Below, piece by piece: positions 27,446 through 36,120 of a stretch of DNA of 39,897 nucleotides. The translations under genes were made by a program, and so were the position numbers. Position 1 is the first letter of the stretch, and the number at the start of each line of letters is the position of its first letter. The notes beneath the pieces are model-generated. The model was not told the DNA's origin. It searched no databases and saw nothing but the letters and a program-made list of their open reading frames with translations. Source of the stretch: Saprospiraceae bacterium. Its GTDB lineage: Bacteria > Bacteroidota > Bacteroidia > Chitinophagales > Saprospiraceae. Where the stretch lies: positions 1-39,897 of the forward strand of contig JAGQWZ010000187.1 of assembly GCA_020436835.1 (NCBI GenBank). The letters are read 5' to 3'.

Positions 27446-29599
27446 TTATCTTTCTTCGAGCCCTATGACCACACTTTTGCCAGCATATACTCCTCGTGGT
27501 AAATCGACAATAAAGGTGGTTCTTTCATTTTCACTACTTGCGCTAAAATTCTCACCGGTAGCAGCAAACTCCCCGGTCAATGTTAAAATTATTTTTGATA
27601 ATTTTCGGGAAGGATCAGCAATCGTCAATTGCGTTGCCCTATTTTCGCTGATCTTTAACATAACCATCCCCTGACCTGCAATTTCTAATTCAATTCCATT
27701 TGAAAGTGCAATTTCTCCCGCTTCATAAAATGCAGCCTGAAGCAGGTTCAGTTTATGACTCAAAACAGCCTGTAATTGAGGTGTATTGGAAATAATTTCC
27801 ACCTGCCTGAGATGACTACAACTTTCTAAGAATTCTTCAGAAGTAATACCAGGAATGACGAGATAGGCATACGATTCATTCCTGGGTCGATAGCCATGAT
27901 CAAACCAGGCAGTAAAAACCTTTTTGCTGATAATCTCTTCAGAAATATTTTTCCTGTCAGTGATGGATGCCCAACTCCCCTCCTGAAACCGGTTGGAAAT
28001 ATTGATTTTTGTGGGCGATGGAAACACATACCCAACACTTCCGTGGTAAACACCCCGAATATTTTCCAATTCGTGTTTCCCTTCACTCAGTCTATGTAAC
28101 GCATCATACTGTACAATAGAAATATCACTACGCATCAATACCTGATCAATCGCGGTCGCGACCGGTAAATTATTTTTCAGATTGATCCCGGCTCCAAGGC
28201 ACATATATTCTTCATCAAAAAAGAACCACGATTTTCTTGCACTGAGCAAATCATGGGGACTTTTAAAATCAAAAGCCACTGCTCCATAAAGACCATCGGT
28301 GACGGCACCGACAAAATCAGTCAGGCCGTCAACCTGGATGTTTTCTATCCCATGCAGTTTTTCTTTCTGCACAATCGTAGTACCCGATATTTTTTGCCAA
28401 TCATAGACTGGCCAGATATCGTGGTAATCATCACCTTTCAGTTGTAAATAGTTAGTACCATCTGCGCGGTGATGCGTCGTCTTACCCGGACCGTTATAGG
28501 GTTCTTCCATATTACGATTCCGGGTAGAATACATTCTAACGGTCGTGTAAAAATCTGGCCTTTGGAAAACAAAATGTTCGGTCTGCCAAAAAAATTTAGC
28601 GAAGGAAGCTGAGGGTTTGGATTCACCTTTCCGTAACCGAAGGATTTCTTCCAATTCTGCTTTCCGGTAATCCGTGCTGACCAGCAATCGTTCGATCTCC
28701 AAAATATCCTTCGGTTTGAAATCAGATTGATTGGAGATACTCCGGTTTTTAACACTGATGTCTTCGTAAATACCATACACCAATTGTTTACATACACCGT
28801 CCAGATAATAATCAATCAAAAGATTGATTTTTTCGACGGCAAATGCATATTGGGTGTTAGCCACATAGTAGGACCACTCACCAAAAACGTTGGCATATTT
28901 ACCATATCCGTAAGAGGTCGTATTGTTAACCCGGTCTACCCGGTGGTGAAAACTGAAGTCGTGTTGTATGCCACGCTGGCCAGTACTGAATTTTACCTCA
29001 CCTTCTATAAGCTTAATGATTTCGTCGAAGCGGTTCTGATCGCCGATGAATAATAGATTTTTCGCCAGTATTCCTGCTATTACAATTCGATCTCCGCTGG
29101 GACGGGCTCCTGAGGCATTCATATGCGCCCTGCCAATGATAGGCTGTGTTTTCTGTACTAGAACCTGGGGCAATTCGTCCCCGATGATCAGCATCAAATT
29201 AACCAGGTTCGTGGGAGTAGAGATTTGGTTATCGTGCCAATTATCGCCAAAAAAATCATGCTCCACCCAATATTCAAGAGAAGTAACGATGCGTGCCTTA
29301 AGTGCTGCCGAATGGAAATGAGAAGTTCCGGGATGTCGATAAGCTCTGGCCAGGGTGACAAGATCCGAAGTGTGCCGTCGATGGGGAAAACCGGCAGTAC
29401 GGCTTAGGTCGCTATAATCTATATCTTTAAAACTACCGTCAGCGGCCATTCTTTCCAGAATTTCTTCTACTTCAACAGCAGATGGAATAGGTATCAGCAC
29501 TTCCTGAACAAGCCGCTCTTTCACCAAAGAAAAATCATCGAATGAAGAGGCTGTAAAAAACGCCACCAGACTTAGTAAAACAGAGAAGATGCTTTTCAT
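27446..29599 (-). CDS. Polysaccharide lyase family 8 protein
   Basis: This 717-residue secreted protein has a signal peptide (to about TASS), an alpha/alpha-toroid N-terminal domain and C-terminal super-sandwich beta domains. PL8 landmarks are NWHDNQISTPTNLVN at 120-134, GIQHDFSFHHR at 210-220, TSYGYGKYANVFG, and the beta-domain motif around DGTNYLQLKGDDY followed by W-P-V-Y-D-W and SGTTI. PL8 enzymes eliminate uronate-containing glycans such as chondroitin, hyaluronan, xanthan or alginate. The usual T-G-A-N-R catalytic Asn segment appears here as ASGARPSGDR (162-171), so substrate and even activity may differ. It lies downstream of the sugar symporter gene on the same strand. Confidence 0.85.
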   Translation of the reverse strand: MKSIFSVLLSLVAFFTASSFDDFSLVKERLVQEVLIPIPSAVEVEEILERMAADGSFKDIDYSDLSRTAGFPHRRHTSDLVTLARAYRHPGTSHFHSAALKARIVTSLEYWVEHDFFGDNWHDNQISTPTNLVNLMLIIGDELPQVLVQKTQPIIGRAHMNASGARPSGDRIVIAGILAKNLLFIGDQNRFDEIIKLIEGEVKFSTGQRGIQHDFSFHHRVDRVNNTTSYGYGKYANVFGEWSYYVANTQYAFAVEKINLLIDYYLDGVCKQLVYGIYEDISVKNRSISNQSDFKPKDILEIERLLVSTDYRKAELEEILRLRKGESKPSASFAKFFWQTEHFVFQRPDFYTTVRMYSTRNRNMEEPYNGPGKTTHHRADGTNYLQLKGDDYHDIWPVYDWQKISGTTIVQKEKLHGIENIQVDGLTDFVGAVTDGLYGAVAFDFKSPHDLLSARKSWFFFDEEYMCLGAGINLKNNLPVATAIDQVLMRSDISIVQYDALHRLSEGKHELENIRGVYHGSVGYVFPSPTKINISNRFQEGSWASITDRKNISEEIISKKVFTAWFDHGYRPRNESYAYLVIPGITSEEFLESCSHLRQVEIISNTPQLQAVLSHKLNLLQAAFYEAGEIALSNGIELEIAGQGMVMLKISENRATQLTIADPSRKLSKIILTLTGEFAATGENFSASSENERTTFIVDLPRGVYAGKSVVIGLEER

Positions 29600-29713
29600 T
29601 CTCCAAGGAATTTATTTGCCAGGAAATAATACACAATACACCTGACTGGTCCTAATTAATTCCGGTTACTTTGGTAAAAAATCAGATTTTCCGTTTTCCC
29701 TACCGTTGCTTGA

Positions 29714-31390
29714 TTACCAGAAAATAATATACAAGAATGCGAGGATGATACAAATAATCAGAGCACTGGTATTAAATGCCTTACCTGTTTTAAATAAGTT
29801 CGGCGTAAGAATAATTCCCTTTTCATGATCTGCGCCTCTGCCCTCAACATAGCTGATCACAATCATGATCAACATGGTGAGTATCCAGGTCCACATCATT
29901 TGATGCATGAAAGGTAATTCAACAAAAACCGGATGTTCGGCCCAACCTTTGGGTCCGACTTTGAAGAACAGCGCTATTGGAATAGATAGCAAAGCTCCCC
30001 AGATTGCTGCTTTATTGGTTGTTTTCTTCCAAAATAGACCCAGCATGAAAACGGCCAGTATTCCAGGACTTACCACTCCGGTATACTCCTGAATGTACTG
30101 AAATACCTGTCCGAGATTACCGAGTTGAGGAGCCAATATTACCGCAATAACCAACGCAACAAAACCCGATACTCTTCCAATGGAAACCAACCTTGACTCG
30201 GAAGCTTTTCGATTGAAATAGGGCTTATAAATATCCATGGTGAAGATGGTTGCTGTAGAATTAACCATAGAAGCGAGGGACGACACAATCGCGGCAGATA
30301 GTGCCGCCAATACCAGTCCTTTAAGTCCAACTGGAATGAAATTACTGATCAGCCAGGGTGCAGCATTGTCATTGATAATATTGCCTTCCGCATTGATGAA
30401 ACTGGGATCCAGGGAATCAACGGTCACCATCCCATCCGGACCGGAATTGAGTACAAAGGCCACAATGCCGGGCACCACAACGATCAACGGAATTAATAAT
30501 TTCAGAAAAGCCGCAAAGGCGATTCCTCTCTGCGACTCTTTCAGGGACTTTGCTGCCAGTGTCCGTTGAATTATATATTGGTTGAAACCCCAGTAATAGA
30601 GGTTAGCCACCCACATTCCTCCGATCAGTACTGCCAGTCCAGGCAGGTCCCAATAGGCATCTTTTCCATCAGGGGTGATGATCTCTCCCTTGTCCAGTAT
30701 CATGGAAAATTTCTGTGGGGCTTTTTCCAGTATGGTACGAAATCCCTCTATGATACTTCCGTCCGGAGAAACATGGGACAGCGCAATGAAAGTTGTGATC
30801 AGACCTCCGATGACCAGTAGGCTCACCTGAACGACATCGGTCCAGGCTACCGCCCCTAATCCACCCCAAAGAGAATACAAAGCAGCAAAAGCAGCCAGTC
30901 CAATCACGCAAGCAACCATGATCGATCCATCTCCCGAACCCATGATGGTATCCAATGCAGTAGCACCCAAATACAGTACGGAGGTCAGGTTTACAAAAAT
31001 GTACAGGCCGATCCAAAATACGGCCAGGATCGTTTTAAGATTCTCACTGTATCTCTTCTCCACAAATTCCGGTATGGTGTACAATTTCTTTTCCATGAAT
31101 ACCGGGAGAAAAAATTTACCGACGATAAGCAGGGTTATTGCAGCCATCCACTCATACGATGCGATGGCCAGACCTATGGCAAAGCCAGAGCCGGACATAC
31201 CAATGAACTGTTCAGCCGAAATATTCGCGGCAATCAGAGAGGCTCCGATCGCCCACCATGGCAAGGATTTACCCGCCAAAAAATAATCTTCGGACGTTTT
31301 GTCTTTTTTCCGGGTAACCCAAAAAGCGATACCTACAATTGTAAGACCATACAAAACGAAAATGACGTAGTCGATTCCAGCAAATTTCAT
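29714..31390 (-). CDS. Sodium/sugar symporter, vSGLT-like
   Basis: This 558-residue inner-membrane SSS (SLC5) symporter has about 14 helices. It resembles the Vibrio galactose transporter vSGLT over its whole length, with AANISAEQFIGMSGSG, SYEWM, VANLYYWGFNQYIIQRT, AAFLKL and VFQYIQEYTG conserved. By that alignment the sugar contacts Q61, E80, N263, Y266, K297 and Q434 are kept, while the Ser after SYEWM is Ala (A83). The sodium-site Ser pair is present (S370, S371 in IVSSLAS). It should bring in a hexose with Na+. In this setting it probably takes up a monosaccharide released by the adjacent PL8, GH95 and sulfatases. Confidence 0.93.
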   Translation of the reverse strand: MKFAGIDYVIFVLYGLTIVGIAFWVTRKKDKTSEDYFLAGKSLPWWAIGASLIAANISAEQFIGMSGSGFAIGLAIASYEWMAAITLLIVGKFFLPVFMEKKLYTIPEFVEKRYSENLKTILAVFWIGLYIFVNLTSVLYLGATALDTIMGSGDGSIMVACVIGLAAFAALYSLWGGLGAVAWTDVVQVSLLVIGGLITTFIALSHVSPDGSIIEGFRTILEKAPQKFSMILDKGEIITPDGKDAYWDLPGLAVLIGGMWVANLYYWGFNQYIIQRTLAAKSLKESQRGIAFAAFLKLLIPLIVVVPGIVAFVLNSGPDGMVTVDSLDPSFINAEGNIINDNAAPWLISNFIPVGLKGLVLAALSAAIVSSLASMVNSTATIFTMDIYKPYFNRKASESRLVSIGRVSGFVALVIAVILAPQLGNLGQVFQYIQEYTGVVSPGILAVFMLGLFWKKTTNKAAIWGALLSIPIALFFKVGPKGWAEHPVFVELPFMHQMMWTWILTMLIMIVISYVEGRGADHEKGIILTPNLFKTGKAFNTSALIICIILAFLYIIFW

Positions 31391-31640
31391 ATTCCCTGTT
31401 GATTAAGCGCTGTTTTGATGAAAATGGCAGTCAGGACACTAATCAACTTCCTTTCGCTAACTGATCCTAAGTGCCGGACAGATATTAAATATCAAAAAAA
31501 CCTGTAGGATAACAAGGGATGGTGAGGAGAAATATTAGATGCAGGTAACAATGAGCCTGCACCTATCGATTAAGGGTGGCCCGCAAGATTTGATCATGGG
31601 TGGTGACTTTACCATTGATTGGGAATAGAAATGCAGTAAC
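31391..31640. other. Spacer upstream of the symporter gene
   Basis: This 250-base gap separates the cyclase gene from the symporter gene on one strand. It contains an inverted repeat TGCAGG (31540-31545) / CCTGCA (31556-31561) with a 10-base loop. It must hold the promoter for the symporter and perhaps the end of the cyclase transcript; no T-tract terminator is seen. Confidence 0.35.
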
Positions 31641-34600
31641 TTATTCAGCACTCTCCAGTTTCTTTAACAATAATCTTCCCTCTCTGGTATCCGGATTTGA
31701 TAAAGAATCACCAAACCAATCGAGTGCCTCCCTTAGCAGGGGATAAGTTTCCACTTGTTTTGATGTCTTCAACGACAGCTTTGCAAGATCGTTGGCTGCA
31801 CGCAAAGTCAGACACCTTGCATTCTGACGATTGGATATCTCAAAAGCCTGTCGATAACATTTTTCTGCCTTACCTAAGTCACGGCCAGAATCTATTTCAT
31901 GAAAGCGTCCTTCCAGTCGTATTACCTCGGCTTCCCACCATCCTTCCCGGGTTCGCTGGTTAAATGCTTTCGCTTCTTCGATAGTTGCCCAGGCCTCATT
32001 AATACGGCCGTGATGCAATTGTCTTTCGGCGATAAGGTAGAGGAAATAGGGAGTACCAAGTCTGGAACCCAATGCTTTCCAGTGCTCCAAACCCCGCAAC
32101 ATTCGACTAAGGTTCTCTTCTTCCGGTTTTAGACTATCTGTGGCCCAGGACTCGAGGATTTCTTCCCACCCCATCCAGAAAGCGAATCCATTTTGCTGGG
32201 ATATCTTTAATCCCTCCTTTGCCAATCGCAGGGTGTTCTCCGGATCACCGTTGAATTGATAAAGCCAGGTGGCAAAGCTGACTGAAAGCGCCATACTAAA
32301 TGGATGGTTTAGTTGATTCGCCATTTTCACGGCAGCCTTCATTTTTTCGAAAGCCTGGGTTATATGACCTTGAAGCCATAAGGTCCAGGATTCGTAGGAT
32401 CTTGCTGTCACCCAGACATCGACCACATCAAAAAGTAGTGAGTTGGCCCGTGTTTCCGAAGAGGAATCCAACACTTTAATTTCTCCCAAGTAATTCCTTA
32501 CTTCTTCGAGATCACCTAAGTAAAAATAGGTCGATCCGGTAGCCCGGTTTGCAATCGCATGGTAAAGGGGTTCCGGACTCTTTTTTGAAAGTTCCTTGAG
32601 CTGCCGGCTCAGAATCTGTGCTTCACCGTATTGGGCGGTCAATAGATAATATCGCCATAATCCATAGAGAGTGGGGATCAATTGCAGGGTATCTCCCAAC
32701 TTATTGCAGAGAAACCTGGCTCGGCTGTAAGCTTGTTCCACCTCTTCTGAGCCATACCCCCTAATGGCCGTCAGAGGAACACCAAGTGCGATCTGTAGCA
32801 TAATTTCACTCTCAATGTGAGCATTATTGACCTCGAGTGTCCCCAATAACTGCAGTCCCCTCTTAAGCAAAATAATAGCCTCCTGGTGGGCAGATTTACT
32901 AATGGCAAGTTCTCCGGCTCTTTGCCAATATGGAATAGCTTTTTCCAATAAGCCACCTTCACTGCAATGATGGGCCATCAATTCAGGATTGGTTTCTACC
33001 AGATCGGGGAAGTCTGACTCTAGGATAGAGACTATTCTTCTGTGAAATTCCTGACGTTGCTTTTTAAGCAGGGAGGAGTAGGCCGCTTCCTGAATCAGTG
33101 CATGCTTGAAAGTATAGATCAGGTTTGGCACTTCACCATCTTCCAATAACATGGCTGCATCAACTAATTTGAGTAGCCGGTTGCGCAGTATTTCATCAGC
33201 CAGCTCACTAATAGCCCGAACCAGAATAAAGGAGAATTCCCTACCTATCGTGGCACCAATCTGTGCAATCTCTTTAGCTGGACCCAGACGGTCCAGCCTG
33301 GCCATCAATGAGTCCTGCAATGTACTGGGGATACGAAGGGCCTTCAGTGAAGTTTTCAACTGGTAACCCATCTGAGACTGCTCAAGTACATTCGACTCTA
33401 AAAGTAGTTTAGTCACTTCCTCCACAAACAGGGGATTTCCATCAGTCTTATCCAGGATATCGGTAACCACAAAGTCCGGAATCGTCCCCGCAAGCTGATG
33501 GATCATCGATTCGGTCTGATGCCTGGTAAGACGATTTAGTACAATCTGCATCTGATGAGGTCCTGAGACCCACTTTGGTGCAAATTCAGGTCGAAACGTA
33601 CCAATAAACAATACCGGCCACTTCGATATTTTGGTAAAAAAGGTTTCGAAAAGCTCCAGTGTAGAGGGATCTGCCCACTGAAAATCTTCAAAGATGATCA
33701 AGGAAGGCCGTTTGCCCCCCTTCAACCATTTTATCAAACTTCGGAAAATCAATGATTTTCGGCGGCCGGCTGAAGTCTGTATTTCCGGATATTTTCCCTG
33801 CAAAGGAATGGAAAGCAGGGTCGCAAATAAGGGAAGATCTTCTATCCCGATGGAATTCTTCTTACTTGCGAAGTCTTCCAGTCTCGACAAGCTAACCCCG
33901 GGAGGGTCATGTCTTTCCAGGTTCATCTCTGAGCGAAGGGTAAAAATCACTGGATGGAGGGAGGTATTTCGACTGTAAGGAGAGCATTTGAACACCAGGT
34001 AGGGCGTATTACCATCAAGGATTTCAGCCATAGAGACCTGAACCAGTCTTGATTTGCCAATCCCGGCCTCTCCACTGATCAGTACAATCTGGCCTTTGGA
34101 TTCACGGGCAAGTTCCCATCTTTCCCGTATCTGTGTAAGCTCCACTTCACGACCAATGAAGGATAACAATCCCTCCGACGGCACAAGCTCTATTTCCGAT
34201 AAATCTTTTTCACTTTCAACACTCAACAATTCAATGCTCTCAGGAATGCCTTTGATTTGAAACCTACCCATGCTGATGGACCGAAACTGCCCCTTGAGCA
34301 GCCTGTTGGTCTCTGAACTGATGAGTAATGAATTTGGTTTTGCCAAACCCTGAATTTTCGCTGCCAGATTAGGTGCTTCTCCGAGGGCCAACATTTCTGA
34401 GTGCGTCTTCCCCCCGGTCGCACCTACCACTACGACACCAGTATGTACTCCTATTCTTACATTGACCGTCACTTTTTTTTGTTCCTTCTGACGACGATTA
34501 AAATCTTTGAGTGCTATCAACATTTCCAATCCCGACCTGACTGCTCTTTGAGCATCATCTTCATGTGCTCTGGGGTATCCAAAATATGCCATGATCCCAT

Positions 34601-35021
34601 CTCCTAAATGCTGAACTACCAACCCCTGGTGTTTTACAACCACTGCATCAAAAAGTTCCTGATAGGCATAAAGGATATCCCGAAGGTCTTCAGGATCCAG
34701 AATCCTGGATAGTTCGGTTGATCCCACAATATCGATAAACATCACGGTGAGTTGTCTCCGCTCGGCTTTGACCGTCTGTTCAGACAATCTCGGATGGGCG
34801 TCATCGGTTTTATTAGTGAGAGCCGTGGGATCTTCAATCCAAACCAGCATGCAATCATCCCTGGATCGGGCAACATTCAATATCTCGACCAGCTCGTAAA
34901 CTATATCTTCGAGATACTCGTCATCTATACCAAATTGCCGTTTTATTGCCCGGAAAGAGATTTTTCCCCGATTTCGAAGAATTTGAGTCGTCTCACTTAA
35001 TATTTGATCCAGGCTGTGCAT
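31641..35021 (-). CDS. Class III nucleotide cyclase-AAA ATPase-TPR fusion
   Basis: This 1126-residue cytoplasmic signalling protein has four parts in order. A short N-terminal module (1-60, RNRGKISFRAIKRQFGID) is the type found at the start of such fusions. A class III adenylate/guanylate cyclase domain (about 88-270) has the metal Asp residues D97 in FIDIVGST and D141 in HLGDGIMAYFG. An AAA/STAND-like ATPase carries Walker A GEAGIGKS (317-324) and a Walker B-like IIFEDFQWAD. The C-terminal half is TPR-like helices. The substrate-binding end of the cyclase has N218 and K222 in EAPNLAAKIQ; K222 stands where Arg is usual. It likely makes cAMP or cGMP under ATP-driven control. It lies 33 bases after the ferritin-like gene. 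Confidence 0.88.
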   Translation of the reverse strand: MHSLDQILSETTQILRNRGKISFRAIKRQFGIDDEYLEDIVYELVEILNVARSRDDCMLVWIEDPTALTNKTDDAHPRLSEQTVKAERRQLTVMFIDIVGSTELSRILDPEDLRDILYAYQELFDAVVVKHQGLVVQHLGDGIMAYFGYPRAHEDDAQRAVRSGLEMLIALKDFNRRQKEQKKVTVNVRIGVHTGVVVVGATGGKTHSEMLALGEAPNLAAKIQGLAKPNSLLISSETNRLLKGQFRSISMGRFQIKGIPESIELLSVESEKDLSEIELVPSEGLLSFIGREVELTQIRERWELARESKGQIVLISGEAGIGKSRLVQVSMAEILDGNTPYLVFKCSPYSRNTSLHPVIFTLRSEMNLERHDPPGVSLSRLEDFASKKNSIGIEDLPLFATLLSIPLQGKYPEIQTSAGRRKSLIFRSLIKWLKGGKRPSLIIFEDFQWADPSTLELFETFFTKISKWPVLFIGTFRPEFAPKWVSGPHQMQIVLNRLTRHQTESMIHQLAGTIPDFVVTDILDKTDGNPLFVEEVTKLLLESNVLEQSQMGYQLKTSLKALRIPSTLQDSLMARLDRLGPAKEIAQIGATIGREFSFILVRAISELADEILRNRLLKLVDAAMLLEDGEVPNLIYTFKHALIQEAAYSSLLKKQRQEFHRRIVSILESDFPDLVETNPELMAHHCSEGGLLEKAIPYWQRAGELAISKSAHQEAIILLKRGLQLLGTLEVNNAHIESEIMLQIALGVPLTAIRGYGSEEVEQAYSRARFLCNKLGDTLQLIPTLYGLWRYYLLTAQYGEAQILSRQLKELSKKSPEPLYHAIANRATGSTYFYLGDLEEVRNYLGEIKVLDSSSETRANSLLFDVVDVWVTARSYESWTLWLQGHITQAFEKMKAAVKMANQLNHPFSMALSVSFATWLYQFNGDPENTLRLAKEGLKISQQNGFAFWMGWEEILESWATDSLKPEEENLSRMLRGLEHWKALGSRLGTPYFLYLIAERQLHHGRINEAWATIEEAKAFNQRTREGWWEAEVIRLEGRFHEIDSGRDLGKAEKCYRQAFEISNRQNARCLTLRAANDLAKLSLKTSKQVETYPLLREALDWFGDSLSNPDTREGRLLLKKLESAE

Positions 35022-35054
35022 GGAGAAAATTTATCGCGATTGATATGTGTTTTT

Positions 35055-36113
35055 TTATGGCAGATATTCGAAACTCGGGCCCACGGTTGTATTTCCCTGA
35101 CCAGAAGGAATCATCATCAGTTCGATACCCTGGTACTTGAGTTTGTACATCTCACCTACCGCGGTCTGAAGCAATTCCGGATGTCCCCGGAAAGCCCGTT
35201 CGATCATCTGTAACATCTTTGTATATCGCCGATTAAATGAATCCATCTTTTTCCGGATGGGAGTGCCCTCCGGATATGGCTTCACTTTCGGGTTTTTTTT
35301 CATGGGATAGACGTCTTTCCAGGAGACTTTGAATTTTGGACCATCAGGAATTTTACTGAGATCCGCCTTGGCTCCATATCTCTTTCCATAACGGATTTCC
35401 TTAAACCGGTAAAAGTGAGCGAGTTCAGGAGGTTGACCGAAGTGTTCATCTCCATCAAAAATGGAGGACGGGGCTCCTTTGCTTGAAGGAACTTTCCCTT
35501 CTCCTTGCTCAGAGACCTCACGGATAGCCAGCATGGCCTGATCCAAATTTTCGATTGCATAAACAAAACCACCTCCACCATAATAATATTCGGGAGTCAC
35601 TTGGTGAAGCTTCTTACCGATAAAGATGTTCTTATGTTTGTGCTTTTCAACCAGGTACACCAAGCCCTCTGCAATCGCATCATACAGCTGGGCAATGGTA
35701 GAAAAATGATCTGCCTCGGGAGGCGCTCCAGTCTTCTTTGGCTGTTCGATTTCCATAAAAGTACGGACTGCACTAAGAGAAAATTTCTCGAGTGAAACCT
35801 CCAAATGAGCACCACTATGAGGCATCCTCTTCTTGTAAGTGGGAATAAATCCAGGCCTGTCTAATTCGGGAGTGGCACCGACCGCATTCATTAGGTTGGC
35901 AACCAAAGTCATGTGAAGCATTTCCTCCATCACCACACTGTGAATAAGTTTGGCAGAGTCCTTATTCGTACCTTCTTTGATCGACCAAAGTGCACATAGA
36001 TAGGGAGGAATGGTGAAGTGTTCCACTTCCAGCGCCCATTGCAGGTGTTTGTGTAAACTGGCAATGGTATGAATCACCGGTGGTTTCTTTGGCTTTTTCA
36101 AGGATTTGTCCAT
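35055..36113 (-). CDS. VioB-type ferritin-like diiron protein
   Basis: This 352-residue protein has the ferritin-like domain found in the iminophenyl-pyruvate dimer synthase VioB group. Possible diiron ligands are visible: E31 in ALEVEHFTIPPYL, E64 and H67 in EEMLH, E199 or E202 in REVSEQGEG, and E230 with H233 in PPELAHFYRFKEI. The P-P-Y-L-C-A-L-W-S-I string is highly typical. VioB couples amino-acid-derived imines in violacein synthesis; stand-alone relatives have unknown substrates and may be oxygenases or dimerases. No signal peptide is present. It is the last gene of the four-gene operon, starting 7 bases after the GMC gene. Confidence 0.82.
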   Translation of the reverse strand: MDKSLKKPKKPPVIHTIASLHKHLQWALEVEHFTIPPYLCALWSIKEGTNKDSAKLIHSVVMEEMLHMTLVANLMNAVGATPELDRPGFIPTYKKRMPHSGAHLEVSLEKFSLSAVRTFMEIEQPKKTGAPPEADHFSTIAQLYDAIAEGLVYLVEKHKHKNIFIGKKLHQVTPEYYYGGGGFVYAIENLDQAMLAIREVSEQGEGKVPSSKGAPSSIFDGDEHFGQPPELAHFYRFKEIRYGKRYGAKADLSKIPDGPKFKVSWKDVYPMKKNPKVKPYPEGTPIRKKMDSFNRRYTKMLQMIERAFRGHPELLQTAVGEMYKLKYQGIELMMIPSGQGNTTVGPSFEYLP

Positions 36114-36120
36114 ATTGAAA

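Noticed and set aside
30669..31016. 115-residue Cys/His/Gly-rich minus-strand frame inside the symporter gene.
   Set aside because: Out-of-frame shadow of the symporter; the composition reflects shifted Gly/Ala codons.
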